Below, piece after piece: positions 20,233 through 32,932 of a stretch of DNA of 64,000 nt (position 1 is its first letter; each line of letters starts with the position of its first letter). The stretch is from Anthostomella pinea (taxonomy: Eukaryota; Ascomycota; Sordariomycetes; Xylariales; Xylariaceae). The notes beneath the pieces are model-generated. The model did no database searches. It saw only the letters and a program-made list of their open reading frames with translations, and was not told where the DNA came from. A program made the translations under genes and the position numbers. The DNA lies in NCBI GenBank assembly GCA_963556695.1, contig CAUWAG010000004.1:62001-126000 (forward strand), in the 5' to 3' direction.

Positions 20233-23200
20233 TATAGCGGTTCGGGTGTCGTGAGGGGGGAGATGGAAGCGGCGATCAGGGTAGGTGAAGGGATACGGCG
20301 GACAGGCACGGCTATATCGTCTCCCTGCCTCGCTGGGTGCACAGCAAGTCGGAGTTACCATGATCCTTCTTCCTGCTCCAGTCAGGTGCGTGAAAGACAA
20401 CGACGGTGGTCACAGTTCGCCCCCGGGCCTAGAGGGGCGGCATCAACAGGGAGGTTCTGGTTTCGTTCTGCGACCGCTGGCGAGAGATTGATGAGGATGG
20501 CAATGAATCGTGCTGCACAGGCGAGCCGGGCGCCTCGAACCTGTCCAGCAATTGGCCGCTTCCTTGGCTGCTCAGACTTGGAGATCTCAGCTTGATCAGG
20601 TCGAGCTTCACCAGGTCTCTCTTGTTGTCAGACTCTAATGTTTCAGAGGAGTAATCAAACTTGGCAGTTTGCAGAATCGAAGGAATATCCCCGTGGACCA
20701 GGAAAGACGAAGGACTCAGAAGAGACGGGGCAGGCTGCAACTGCCATTGATGTTATACCTCGTACGACAGCCCCAAGACACATCTCTAACGCCCAAGGCC
20801 GTTGTTTGCAGCCACGGTTGGTAGTGTCCCTGGTATTCAAGGCAGGGCTTTGAGGTGAAATGCGCGACGTTCTCCCTACAGGAATGAGAGTACAGCAGAT
20901 GTCACGTCGATCAGAAGCCCATGGCCAGAGTGCCCAAAGAGACTGGCCATGGTACACAGTAATAGGGGGCAAACGGGCGGCCGCATCTCTTGCACGCATC
21001 AATACCCCGGCATGCGTGTACGGGGCCATCTGAGCAGAGTAATATGTCCCTACCATGCCGAGTGCGATGGACTTCCACGCAAACCATGCAGACCACAACC
21101 CCTAGAGAGGCTCTAAAATAAAACCTTGATGGCGAGCGAGGAACCAATCCCGGCACAGTCTCTAGCTGAAGGCAAACAGCCCGGCAACCCGTCAATTTCT
21201 AAAACGTATTTCCAAGACGTGTTGGATCCTGGGTTACTGCTCGGGCAGCTGAGGCCGCAAAGACCTGTGATGCATTAGAGAAGAAATTGGTATCGTGTTC
21301 TCAACATTTGGTTTAATACAGCACTGCCATATCCTGGGAGACCACTTCGTCTACGATGCAGAGAGGGTGACTGCGTAAGAGTGTACCGTCGTACAATAGT
21401 AAGGCTCCTGGGATGAGTCTGTCGTCGAGCAACGAGAGGCCAGCCTAAAAAGTTCTAAGCCAGCAGAGACTCTGGCAGGGCAAGTCTCACCGAGAGCAAA
21501 CATGATCAGGTTACTTTGGCCAACGGCCACTGTCCCACCGAAGAGACAAACGCCAGGTGAGACCATGTCACAAGTACGCTGCATGTCGAGCTTCAGCGAC
21601 GCCCGACGTCCCAGGTGAGGTAACTTGACACGAAGGCGGGCCTCAGGTGACGTATCTAGTCTACTCCTCTGTAGTTTGCAGCGAGACGGTTGGGCCTGCA
21701 GCCACACCTGAAGGGCTGGCTGTCAGTTGTCAGTTCTGCAGACAGCTTTACTTGTTACCTAAGGTATCTTGTCGGGAGGGGAAACATATAACAGCGTCTC
21801 GAACCGAGAGGGATAGGAAGAGCTTGAATGCCGACCCAGCACAGATCAGGGCCATCCGGTCTCGTGCTTGGGGGCGCAGGCGTCGTTGTAGCGAACTCTC
21901 AGGAGGCGATGGCCACGGCCACCAGACCCAAGGGTATGTGACTAGGAGCAAGACAGCAAAGCAGCCGCGGTAAGTGTATACCTGACCCCAGGTCTCCTCA
22001 TCTTCGCTCAGGCACTGCGCGAATCGGAGTTGAGCCTGGACACGTTGTAGATCTGACTGTTTACACGTCCCAACCGTCGGAAGTCCGTCATGTATTGCGA
22101 TGCTATGGGTCCACCCGGGTGCGATGCCTGAAATAACAACGACCCCTGACGACGCCGTTCTCGTGATGGTCGTCAAGGACCGTCAAGTCACATCAGGATG
22201 ATCACATCTTGGCAGAGCACGGTGGAATCAAACAGTCGGGTACCGGTAGGCTGTAGCAGAATGCATTCTCCGAGGACAACGCGGCAGTGCTGCAGAATCC
22301 CCAGGTAATGGGAGTGGTCGGTGCAACGTGGTTTCGTCAATCTCTGACAGCGTCGTAGATGACCTGTCGTTTGTTCAATCATTCTGAGGGACTGGGATTG
22401 TGGGCTGGCCTGTCGACGTGACGGATGCTCAGAGATCCGATTCGACAGCCCTGGCGGGGCGGTGACTATTCCCTGTCCCGTATACAAACGACCACGTGCA
22501 GGGTGCGATGTCTTGCATGTGTAGTGATATGGGCACGGCTGCAAGGTCAGAAAGCCATGCTTGCCAGCCGGAGGATGTCAGGATGTCGCTCTCACACTTG
22601 CATATGCGCTTTGTCGATCGGGACTAACTGACCTCAAGATGCCGCATGCGAGGCGTGCCATGCCAGAGAACCGCGCGGGAAGAACACGAGGTGGTCGTGT
22701 ATGAGCACTATAGTGACCGGTTGCGAGGACTAGAGAAGCCAGACAGTGCCCTCGACAAACTCCTTGGTGCCCAACCACGGCAAGCAACCGGGAGACGACA
22801 ATGGGTCAGCTCATTCCAGGGGTGTCCTTTCCTAGGACTTCAGTGGCCTTGTAGCGAGTGATAGTCAGGGCAAGCCGCGTCGAGTGGGCAAGGTGTTCGA
22901 CGTGCTCCCATGGTAGCCACTTTCCCTGCCACGCCAAAACTCTCCGGGCTATGCCGTGTCAAACCAAGCAAGTATATCTCCTCGAGGTTCCAGAGGCTGC
23001 GGAAGCGTGGGCGAAGCGCACCCCTGCGCCACTGACATCTCAGCCCACATGGCCCCTTGGTACATGCGAGAACAAGTCTAGCAGCGGAAAGTTTCTCCCA
23101 TAGTGTAGCGGGTTGTTGCATGCCCCGCTGTCACTCTTTGAAAGAGGGCTGCAGGAAGCCGGAAGCTGTACCACAGCTGCGTTCGTCATTGGTTGAAGCT

Positions 23201-26200
23201 TGCTTGCCAGTCCTATCGACCCCGGGGGTAAGACTGGCCTGAGCCTGACAAGAGACCTCCGTCTTCCAGAATAGAGGGTTGGTCTGGGGTCCCCCTGAGA
23301 TCCTGGGCTGTGGGACCTATAAACAATAGGGAAACACGCCGAAGCTGGCGATAGAATAGTTGGTGTTCCTGGGGCTCGTTAGGCTTCTCTCGAAGCCGTT
23401 CGTGGGGTTCAACCTCTTTCGGCTAGGTGTGATGCTGCTCGTCCGCCAGATGTGCCACGCAAACCAGTGAAAGCAAAAGCTCATCACTGTAGTACACTTG
23501 TAGAAGATCTCAGAGCTGTATGAATGATGTGCTAGTGTTTCACCGAGTTACGCCGCAATCGAAGAGACCAAAGTGTTTCCTGACCATTCAAGGAAGAGCT
23601 GGGGCGTCGACTTCTGTGCCACTGCCATGGTTCCTCTCCAAGTTGAGTGGTTCGTTATAGTCAGCGAGCGGCAGTGCGAGTTCTCCCCAGCCTGGCAGTA
23701 TCATATTGATGAGGCGGGAGCGCACGTCAGGCGGAAAGGCTCAACGAGTTCTGGTTGGGTTTGTGCCGAGTGTGAAGCCGAAGCAGCTGCCGCCGCGTCC
23801 TACAGTCCCTGCAGTCAACTGGACCTGGCCAAGACAAGGAAACGATGCGAGACGCGGTGGGTGGTTCAAGTAAGGACAAGAGGATGTTGGCCCGGCATTG
23901 GTATGCATATGAGCATATGAGCATCTGTTGTCAGGTTGCACACGCGGGGTCCTTGCAGCTGATGTCCACATAAGTGAGCGGCAGTGAACATGAAGGAAAG
24001 TCGAGCTTCCGGGCTGTGAATCAGATAGCCAGGACCAGGTTGATGAAAGTACCCAGATGTGTCGGCTGATTCATGATAATACCAGTGGAGATCCAAGACA
24101 TCATGGGATGCACCGGCCCCCGCATCGGAAGAGACGTGTAGGTACTGTTGCGATTCACGCCAGCAGCACAGCGGTTCGTTGGTCGAGGTTTCATGCTGGC
24201 TTATGCAGGTTTCGATGCTGCCTCTCTACGCAAAGCCCAGGTCATGCCAACTCTAGCCGTGCCGCCATCCCAAGGCCCACGGCCCACGGCCTGTCGGCCA
24301 GAAACACGTGATGGGCGATGGGGTTAAGTCGGGTTGGTGCCTGGCCTTTGGGGGTTGTTTGCATGATCCTCTATCAAGCAGCTCGGTCTGACGCATTCCT
24401 AGGCCGCACGGAAGGACAATTGGAGGTAGCGTAGGTGCATAGAGAGTAATCAGACGTTTGGGATCATCAGATGCGGTCGGGGAGCCAACCCGGGTGTCGT
24501 TGAGATCTGCAAGCCGGCTGGCGGCTGAAGCCGTGAGTCCCTTGCATACCAGCAGGGCGCGTCTGCTCTGAGTTCTCCCATTGGGCTCCCATAAATAGTT
24601 GGCCCCGACATGCAAGACGCATATTCCGAAACACGTCAACCGAGGAAGGAAAAAGAAGGGTGTGGATGGTGCATGTGTTTCCCTCCCGTCAACGCAGTTT
24701 GCTGTGGCTGAGAAAGGCCATCAGCATGAAGTCGTGCCCAGGCTCGCTGCCCCGGTACGCCACCCGGCATGTGTAACATCAGTAGCAACCTATAGGGTTG
24801 GAGGTAGGTGATGACCTGACAAAGAGGCTTCTTAACATAGTAACTACCCTCGACGGCCGACTTCATATGCCAGAGGGGGTTCTCCCTACCTTGCAGAAAG
24901 CATGGGCTTGGAAATACCCAAGCTGAGTACGATATTCGACCAGGTACGAGACATGCGACTCCGGTTGTGACACAACCGCCATACACAAAGCAGTTCATAC
25001 TATATGGAGCACATACCATCCAGCCATACTTGAAATTCACAACAGTAGCCATAGACAGTAACCCCGTGCCTACAAGGCAGACCAGCTTTGCTTTCTTACC
25101 GTCAATTGTCCGCTGCCCTCGACCACGTGACGAGTGTGCTCTATGCCTGCAAATGCACTAAGTTTTTTCTTTTTGGTTTTGACCTTTCATCCTCTGCTAT
25201 GCGCAGCAGGCTGGACGGGGTGACGAGTATCCAGGCTTGCGTACGAGAGCTATGACCAAGTACAAGCTTAGGAGCATACATGGTGCTTGCTGCAGACACG
25301 GAACCCTTCGAGACTGCTCTGTATGAGGGCAGGTCTCCCTTGTCCCCGCCCCCCCCCCCCCCGCCCCTTTCCATTTTGATGAGAAGGTGACTTCTCGCCT
25401 TGGTCATGCGCACCGGGCTTTTTCACAATTATACCATGTTATGCTACACGTAGTCTGCCCTGTGGCCCACAGGGCTGTCGTAGGCGCCAACCGAATTGCG
25501 GTGAGTTGCACTAAATAAATAAATCCTTTTCCGTCACTGCTCACACATGCCGTCAAAGCCCGTACAAAAACACATCAAGAAGCTTCACTGAGTTGCGCTA
25601 AATCGTTAACGATGTTACTTTTTGTGCGATTGCCACCGTCACCTTGCCTGCTCCATCCTGTATGCTAAGAGTCCTGGAGAATGGGCAATCAATCACACCA
25701 GACTCCAAGCACGACAAGTTCATCGTTTAGACAGAGCTGTAGCAAATGTGTTGGCATCGCATATAGTTCGCGTGACCCTCGCATATGAGGTGGTAACGGT
25801 GAGTTGTTCTGTGAGGAGACAGGGCCTCGTGTCCTTCGAAGCCGATGAGTGGCGAGTCCCGTGTGGGCCTGGGTATTAGTGAAGGCCTCAAATGCGTGTG
25901 TCGTATATCATTTTGGGCTGCTCCTCGAGCCTAATCTGCCACTAGGAGATAAAACATTCCTGTTGCGAATCATCGTGGCCAGCTGAGCCTGTAGTTGACA
26001 ACCATGGCTGACGTCGCTTGCAAAACCTATAAGGTACAACTTGTTAGCTTAAAACACGAGAAACCGTCTCGCCAAGCTCACTATACCACGTACCCGGATA
26101 GAGACAGCCATCTCATCAGCAGCTTGTTGTTGAAGGGCTAGCAAGGCGCTAAACGCGAGTACGTGACACCGCACCATGTGTGCTCTTCCAGCGCGGGACA

Positions 26201-26704
26201 ACATGCGTGGAACATGAAGAGTATAGTCGACCATCACTATGGTGGGGATGTGGGAGAATATGTTGCGACATGATGGGATGAGATCAGCGAAAGGGCATAT
26301 GGTTGTCTTCAGATCTGTCTTGAATCGGGAAGCGCGTTTAGTGTGACTCGCGACCTACGGCTTATACCAGGCGAATATAAGGAATGAACACAAGGCTGGC
26401 GTGTGAACGAGACAATGCTTACATGACGCGGAAAAGCCAAATATGATATATCAGGGTCATGCTGGATGAAGGTAGGCAAGAAATCCAGCATTGCTGAGCC
26501 GGCGGCCGCTGCTATACAGACAACCTGAGCTATGTGCCCTCGGAAGATCGAGTTTGATGGGCCTCGTATAGGTGACAGTGACAGGACAAAGCGCTGTGCC
26601 CTAAAGTTCGTTCATCGTTGCAGAGAACTCACATGGTAACAAACCAGTCGATTCCCACAGCAGCTAGGTTCTGATATTTATCAAGATTTGCCGTACATCC
26701 CCGT
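20233..26704. other. 6.5-kb region without recognisable genes
   Basis: Lies between the start of the Zn2Cys6 gene and the 3' end of CYP6. Open frames are short (under 150 codons), overlap on both strands and match no family I know. No tRNA, 5S RNA or transposon signature seen. It may hold a long 5' leader and regulatory region for the transcription factor, or non-coding transcripts. Confidence 0.55.
25343..25367. repeat. Poly-C tract
   Basis: A run of 14 C flanked on both sides by CCCC separated by single G. Apart from being a simple repeat, no function is seen; runs like this are prone to sequencing error. Confidence 0.8.
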
Positions 26705-28234
26705 CTACCGGTTGTAGCCCCGATCCCGGTCTCGGTCCCTTTCGCGATCGCGGGGTTGGTTTCGTCGGTACTGCTCGTCGTGCTGAAGATTATCGCTTCG
26801 GCGTTCGGAATACCGCTCTTTGCCGTACGACCTGTGCCGGCTTGGACTCTTGCTCCGCTGCCTCGGTTCTCTGTGTTGGTGACGTCTATTACGTTCTTGG
26901 TATCGATCCCTACTGCGACTTCGCTTGCGACTGAGTTCGTGGTTCACGCTAGAGTCCGGAAATGTGGTCGTGTTCTCTGCCTGGCCCTTTCCGTCCCGAT
27001 GCCGCTGGTGTCGACCTCGCATCTCTTCTTCTCCGTAAACCATGCTGTAATGATCATCCACCTCGCGGCCGTCTTCTTCTCTGTACTTCCTCCATTTTTC
27101 TAGGCCCTTCACGCCGCCCCAGCCACCGCCGCCGGTCCTTCCTTTCCTCTTGGCATTTTCACCGCCCCTCCAGACTTCGGCCAGCTTGCTTACGCTCTGA
27201 CTGAAATCGACGTGTATCCTCCTGTCGTCGATGAGGACGCCCTGCATCTTGAAATAGGCCGCTTCGCAGGCGCCCTTATCCTGAAATTCGATGAATGCAT
27301 ATTGCAGGCTGTCACCTGTCTTCTTGTCACGAATGACCTCGCAAGACAGTACAGTGCCAAAGCGGCTGAAGATCAGTTCGAGGTCGGCGTCGGTGGTGAC
27401 CGGGTTCAGCTTGCACACGAACAACACGTTCTCGGGCGGCTTAACCTCAGCAAAGGGGAGGTCGCCCATCATCTCCAGAGTCAGTGCCTGAGCGCGCGCC
27501 TCCCTCTCACGGCGGGCCTTTTCTGCCACGTTCTCGTCCACCTCCTCACCCAGCACATCATCGTCGGCGATCCGGATTGTGGCGAGCTGGGCTTTGGATG
27601 GGGGTGGAGACTGACTGGGAGCCCTCAGCCCCGGCGGATCTGGGTAGGGGTCATCCAGGACCACTGTGTGCTTGAGGCGTATGTCGACCAGCGGGTGCCC
27701 ATCTTTGTCGGTAATGGCGTTGTTGATCTTGTCAAGAGCATCGAACCCTTCGACAACCTTAGCGAATACAGCAGCTTTGCCATCCAAGTAATCCGTGTTG
27801 TCGCCGAGCGTGACAATGAATTGGCTGCCGGCAACTCGTACATCAGGATCGGAGGGATGTGGCGCGGTGGCCATGGACACAGTGCCCCTCTCGAGATGCT
27901 TCAGCTTCGAGTGTAAGGTGGTATCAAAGGTCTTCTTTGAGGGTCCAGAGACGAGGCCCCATATGGATGAGCCGCCATCAGAGGAGGCGGAAGTCGGACC
28001 GAGCGGATCGCCTGTCTGGAACGAGAAGTTTCGTTGGACGGAATGCACGGGGCAGAAATTGTAGTACTTGGACTTGCAAAGTTTCAGGAAGCTGAGTAGG
28101 GAGAGTTATGCATCAGTACAGGCCTTCAACATAGCAGCATCGACGCACACTTACTTTTCACATTCCTTTGGCGCATAGTCCGTCAACAGATCGATTACGA
28201 TATCGCCGGCGCTCGTCTCGAGCAGGACCGACAT
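26705..28234 (-). CDS. CYP6: Peptidyl-prolyl isomerase-like 4: cyclophilin plus RRM
   Basis: A 488-residue nuclear cyclophilin of the PPIL4 family, linked to the spliceosome in other eukaryotes. Exons 28234-28155 ([20 protein letters not shown]) and 28091-26705; the intron is 63 bp. The cyclophilin-like domain covers residues 1-170 ([28 protein letters not shown]). An RRM covers about 248-324 ([18 protein letters not shown]). The tail from about 350 is rich in Arg, Ser, Asp and Glu (RS/RD-like), as expected for an RNA-processing factor. The motif that holds the catalytic Arg in active cyclophilins reads HSVQRNF here, so that Arg is missing, as in other PPIL4 proteins. Isomerase activity is therefore doubtful and a binding role more likely. 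Confidence 0.94.
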
Positions 28235-28979
28235 GGTCGAGTCGGATGTTTGTGTAGCGGTGTGGACCGCTTGACTGCCTGACAAGCGTGGGAGTGTTCT
28301 ATGGATCGTGGCATAGGAGCCAGGGGTTTGAGTAGCCGGTGGTGTGAAGGTGATGATGAAGATGCATGTGGTGAGTGATGGATGTCGAGGTACCCGCCCA
28401 GAATCCCCAGACGACTGACTGCCAGACTGATAACGTGGGGTTGCATTGCATGCTGCTTACCGAATGCTCTGGGACCCCCGAATATTGGCAGAACCACTTA
28501 TCTCTAGGGAGATCAACCGCCATCCCTAATCCAGCTAAGTGTCAGTGAAGCTCTGCGCAGCCGAATATCAGCCGAAGCTTCCTTGGCAGACAATTTTTTA
28601 CGGTTACAAATGCGCTAAGCGATTAACAGCTAAAGTGCCGAATCTACAGCTGGTATCGGTCGTGGACGTCAAAAATAAGGTTATTAGCCCAAACTTTAAG
28701 TCCAGTTCTGCCAATATTCGGGGGATCCTAGAGCATTCGGTACACGCACTATCGGTTAGCTGCATGAATTAAGATATTCTTCTAGCGAGTGCAGGTGCCG
28801 ATGCGCCTAAAAATTTCGAAGTTTCTCTATGTAGCTACTGCACTTCTTAATACATCAGATCAACTATTTTCTCTTCTGTGCAAACCGAATTGCCCATCCC
28901 GCAAAATTGACCGCAGGCAGTTACTTCACATTTGACCGACCCTCCAGCGCAGCGCAGCGCAACCCTTGCCACAAGGGCC
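28235..28979. other. Divergent promoter region CYP6 / RPA43
   Basis: 745 bp between two divergent gene starts. The stretch 28550-28870 is more AT-rich and holds a 77-codon open frame (28539-28772) with no family resemblance. No gene called. Confidence 0.5.
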
Positions 28980-30383
28980 ATGGCCACGGCCAGCCTCGAT
29001 CTGTCGCCCCACGACAACACGGTCGAGTTATCCAAGCACCACGACACGAAGCAAGAACGGCGCAAGCGCCGAGGTGCCCGCGCTACCCAGGTCGAGAGCA
29101 ATGGCTCAGAGGGGAGGGTTAAGAGATTAAAGAGCACCGCGGCTCCTGTTGGCAATTACCAAGATGATACTTTAAAGGAGGGGCACAAGGAAGAGGGTCG
29201 CTCCGCAGGCCACGACGATGCGACTCTGGACAAAGCCAGAAAACCCCGCGAACGTGCTGCGAAGCCAAAGTCGAATAAGTTTCCTCGGGAAAAGCCAGTC
29301 AAATCCGAGACCGATGAAACGACAGCCTCAAACGACCCTCCACAATACCAAAACATTGGGGGGCAGGCACAGACAAGCAGGCACGAAGACCACGAGGCCA
29401 TGGACGTGGACATGTCACCAGGCCGCTACAGGCCCTCTGCAGGCAAAGCCTCTGACTTGCAGTATCCCTTCTTTACTCAAACGGTGTCTCAGTACCTGCC
29501 GCTTCTCCCCCTCGGCGTCATCGATCCTGTACGAGGCTACGTAGATCAGCACCTCGAACCTCTGCTCAATCGCTACGTCCCGAGCTTCGGTGGTGTGCTG
29601 TTGGCGTACCGCAATCCGCGAGTGGGGGAGGCGCCTGGCAGTAACTCGCTTACCCAAGAGAGCGGGATGAGCGATCTGGTCTTGCTCGAGTCGGTCAGCG
29701 AGTATGCTGTCAACTTTGCGTGGCTAACTGCCGAGGTGGATCTGTTTCGCCCAGCTCGAGGTGCTTGGTTAGAAGGCTCTGTCAATCTGCAAGGCGGAGG
29801 ACACATCGGTCTGGTTTGTTGGGGAATGTTCAATGCGTCGATCGAAGCGCAACGTTTACCTCGCGGCTGGCATTGGGTTGACACCCTGTCCAGCCATCAG
29901 GAGAAGGATAAGCCAGCTGCGGCGGTGGACGTGTCGTCCTCTACGCCCTCGGATGGACCAGATGGTAACGAATCTCGGGTGCTTACTAACGGATACTGGG
30001 CCGACGAGGATGGTGCGAGGATACGAAGTGGGACGCAACTATCTTTCCGCATCAAAAACTACGGGGTCGGCGACAACGGCGACTATAGCTACCTCAGCAT
30101 CGAAGGCACGCTGCTGGAAGAAGGAGACGAGAGGGAGAAGGTTCGTGAGGAAATGGAGGCGACTAGAAGACTCAGGTTGAGAAATGGAGGTATCCTGCGG
30201 AAAGAGCACAAGTATCCCCCCGAATTCAGCATCACGAAGTTCGCGAAGGAAGAAGAGCAGGAGGACAAGTCCCGGGAGAAGGAGGACGAGTCCCGAGAGC
30301 AAGAGAACGAGTCCCGGGAGCAAGAGGACGAGTCGCCTGGCGAGGTGTTGGAGCCAACTCACCCGGACAGTGAAACCGAATAG
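28980..30383 (+). CDS. RPA43: RNA polymerase I subunit RPA43
   Basis: A 467-residue subunit of the Pol I stalk (A43, partner of A14), which docks the initiation factor Rrn3 at ribosomal DNA. One exon. The start is the ATG in GGCCATGG; an open frame extends upstream only to a non-ATG codon. The basic N-terminal 160 residues (KQERRKRRG, many Lys/Glu) are lineage-specific. The conserved stalk region starts at about 162 (YPFFTQTVSQYLPLLPLG). The OB-type domain begins near 205 (GGVLLAYRNP) and includes EYAVNFAWLTAEVDLFRP and GLVCWGMFNASI. The C-terminal 45 residues are acidic and repetitive (EDESREQEN-type units). Confidence 0.93.
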   Translation: MATASLDLSPHDNTVELSKHHDTKQERRKRRGARATQVESNGSEGRVKRLKSTAAPVGNYQDDTLKEGHKEEGRSAGHDDATLDKARKPRERAAKPKSNKFPREKPVKSETDETTASNDPPQYQNIGGQAQTSRHEDHEAMDVDMSPGRYRPSAGKASDLQYPFFTQTVSQYLPLLPLGVIDPVRGYVDQHLEPLLNRYVPSFGGVLLAYRNPRVGEAPGSNSLTQESGMSDLVLLESVSEYAVNFAWLTAEVDLFRPARGAWLEGSVNLQGGGHIGLVCWGMFNASIEAQRLPRGWHWVDTLSSHQEKDKPAAAVDVSSSTPSDGPDGNESRVLTNGYWADEDGARIRSGTQLSFRIKNYGVGDNGDYSYLSIEGTLLEEGDEREKVREEMEATRRLRLRNGGILRKEHKYPPEFSITKFAKEEEQEDKSREKEDESREQENESREQEDESPGEVLEPTHPDSETE

Positions 30384-31193
30384 GCAAGCTCAGGCCAGTT
30401 GATTGGGTCACGGGACTTGCGCCCTATTTTCACGAGAATACTCGTGAAAGGATCTGGCGGCTGGGACGATGGAGTAGCTATCACGAAGCCATCACTGTAC
30501 GATATCTATCATGCACGAAACCACGCTGAATCCTGCCAGGCTCGTGTACTGCCAAAGATGCAAATAGTCCCCGAGGTGATGTATGCGTACCCTCGTTGAG
30601 GCATTTTCTTCTTGTGTTGTTTCACGAACAGCTTACGTTTCTCTACAAGTACCGATCCTCCACGGTGGTGTCGCTTAACAGGTGAGATATAATTGTTTCA
30701 CAGATTAGAATCTTCTTGATTCGAGCTTGGGCAAGAAGGGACAGGACATACGCAAATGTGCTCGCATTCATGGACTCTAGTATAATGTGATGTGCACATG
30801 GAGTACGCGGAATGTCCGAATGCGTACCTCAGGTACCGGGGATCGATAGATACTACATGTAGGTAGGCATTGTAGGAGGTACTCGCACCGCTACATGAAG
30901 GACGGCTGGTGTCAGCCGACGCCCAGCTGTCTCGCTGACGTTGAACATGCCCAGCTGGAGTCCTGGCTGTTCTTCCCTTGGGCCTTCAGGCTTCAACCCC
31001 ACCGACCACCTCCAGTTGTCCAAGGAGGTGTTCAATTGTGTTTTCCTACCTCTGCCTCTTATTACCACCTGCATGGCTGGTGAGTGAGGGCATCTATACC
31101 TACCCTACCTATAAAGTACCTCAATCAGGTACCTATTACCGCTTCCTCCTCTGACCCTTATCTTACCTTTAACTTGAACTTGGACCTGCAACA
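30384..31193. other. Intergenic region, no gene seen
   Basis: About 810 bp holding the RPA43 3' end and the promoter of the VPS73-like gene. A run of TACCTACC-type motifs and a CT-rich stretch lie at 31100-31180, just before the next start. Confidence 0.5.
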
Positions 31194-32859
31194 ATGGCGC
31201 CGGCAGGCTTGCGGCAGTGCCTCCGCGATGTCTCCCCATACCTGGTCCTCCTGATGGCTGTCAGCACTCTGGGACCACTGCAATTCGGGTTGCATCTAGT
31301 GAGTCCAGTTGCACTGCACCTACGTCCCCGCGTCGCGTCTCATGCGATGCTAGAGAATCGTACCTGGCTGACGTGTCATCGTGCAACGTGGCTAGGCCGA
31401 GCTCAATGCCCCCCAGGATGTCATATCCTGCCGTGTCACGCACTCTATATCGTCGAGAGTCTCGGCCGTCTTCTCCTCCCGGGCTTCTACTCCGCCAGCC
31501 GACGCGCCGATGACCTCCTCCACCTTGCCCGACTGCATACCCATGGACGAGGCGCAGTTCGCCGTAGTATCGAGCATGTTCACCCTTGGCGGCTTGGTCG
31601 GCGCCCTCGGTAGCGGGCCCGTCGCCTCGAAAAAAGGGCGCTTACTCGCGATGCGGTTGACCAGTGTGTTCTTCGTCATCGGGTCCATTGTTGAGACGCT
31701 GGGTGCCTCAATCACCATGATGTCCTTCGGCAGGGTATTCTCGGGCGTCGGCGCAGGTGCCGCGACGGTCATCGTGCCAATCTACATCAGCGAGGTAGCG
31801 CCGCCTCGCGAGCGCGGAACCTTCGGGGCCATGACGCAGGTCAGTATCAACGTTGGCATTTTGATAACACAGACTCTGGGGTACTTCCTCAGCCATGGGT
31901 CGGCGTGGAGGTGGGCCTTGGGCGCTGGCATTATCGTCTCCGCCATTCAGGGGCTGGGGCTCCTGGCGGTGCCCGAGAGCCCTGCCTGGCTGGCCACCAA
32001 CAAGAATGCCGCTCAAGCCAAGCGAATACTCCAACGCATCCGTGGTAGACACCACGATATCGCGGAGGAGACTGCGACCTGGGATCCGGATGCCGTGGCC
32101 CCTGAAGAGGAAGCGCTGCTCGATGACAACTCGACCACGGTGGTAGACTCGAGTTCTAGAAGAAGTTCGACTACGAGCCGGGCCAGCAGTAAGAACGCAG
32201 CCCCTCTTGGATTCATCCAAGTCGTCAGGGATCCCCAGTACCGGCCTGCCATCGTGGCCGTTGTGGGCGTCATGTGTGCACAGCAATTGTGCGGCATCAA
32301 CTCCATCATCATGTATTCGGTGTCGCTGTTACGGGATCTTCTGCCAATGAGCTCGGCACTGTTGACCATCATGATATCTGCTATCAACTTGATCACCACC
32401 CTCGCGTGCTCGCCACTCCCTGACAAGCTTGGGAGGAAAGCCTGCCTGCTGCTCTCCATCTTTGGTCAGGGAGCAAGTGCGCTCGCGCTGGCACTATCGA
32501 TACTGTTCGAGGCAAAGATACTCTCAGCGGTGGCAGTCCTCTTTTTCGTGGCCTTTTTCGCAGTTGGGCTCGGACCTGTTCCGTTCATTCTCGCGTCCGA
32601 ACTGGTCGGCCAAGAGGCTGTAGGTGCAACGCAGTCTTGTTGCTTAGCCGCAAGTTACATTGCTACGTTCCTGGTGGCCCAATTCTTTCCCATCATCAAC
32701 GCCAAGCTAAACAAGCGCTTTGGGGGTGCCGGCTGGGTCTACTTCATCTTCACAGCACTGGCCGTACTCTCGGGCTTGTTTGTGATTTGGCGCGTTCCAG
32801 AGACGAAAGGCAAGAAAGATGCTGATGACGTTTGGGGCCGCCCACGACGCCGGGACTAA
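31194..32859 (+). CDS. VPS73: MFS sugar-porter family protein, VPS73/YBR241C type
   Basis: A 522-residue, 12-helix membrane protein of the sugar-porter family of the major facilitator superfamily. Exons 31194-31298 and 31396-32859; the 97-bp intron is GTGAGT...GCTAG. The join gives FGLHLAELNAPQDVISC, the hallmark first loop of the VPS73/YBR241C subgroup. Sugar-porter motifs follow: GRLLAMRL, PIYISEVAPPRERGTF, PESPAWL, QQLCGINSIIMYS, DKLGRKA and VPETKGK. The loop between helices 6 and 7 holds a Ser-rich insert (about residues 270-300). In yeast the relatives sit on vacuole or mitochondrial membranes and their substrate is not settled, so glucose transport should not be assumed. Confidence 0.88.
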
Positions 32860-32932
32860 CATTATACTCCTACATACTACTTTTAGTTGGTTTCATCAAG
32901 GCAATGCCCGCTATCTGGGCAAGAATGATATC

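Noticed and set aside
20359..20361. In-frame upstream ATG for the Zn2Cys6 protein
   Set aside because: It would add 43 low-complexity residues before MTDREDSD; kept only as an alternative start.
21748..22176. 142-codon minus-strand frame within the 6.5-kb gap
   Set aside because: Overlapped by similar frames on the other strand, and no conserved features.
25500..28640. Similar strings GTTGCGCTAAATCG near 25590 and ATGCGCTAAGCGATTAAC near 28610 as copies of a small mobile repeat
   Set aside because: The similarity covers only about 15 bases and falls apart outside them; no ends or duplication seen.
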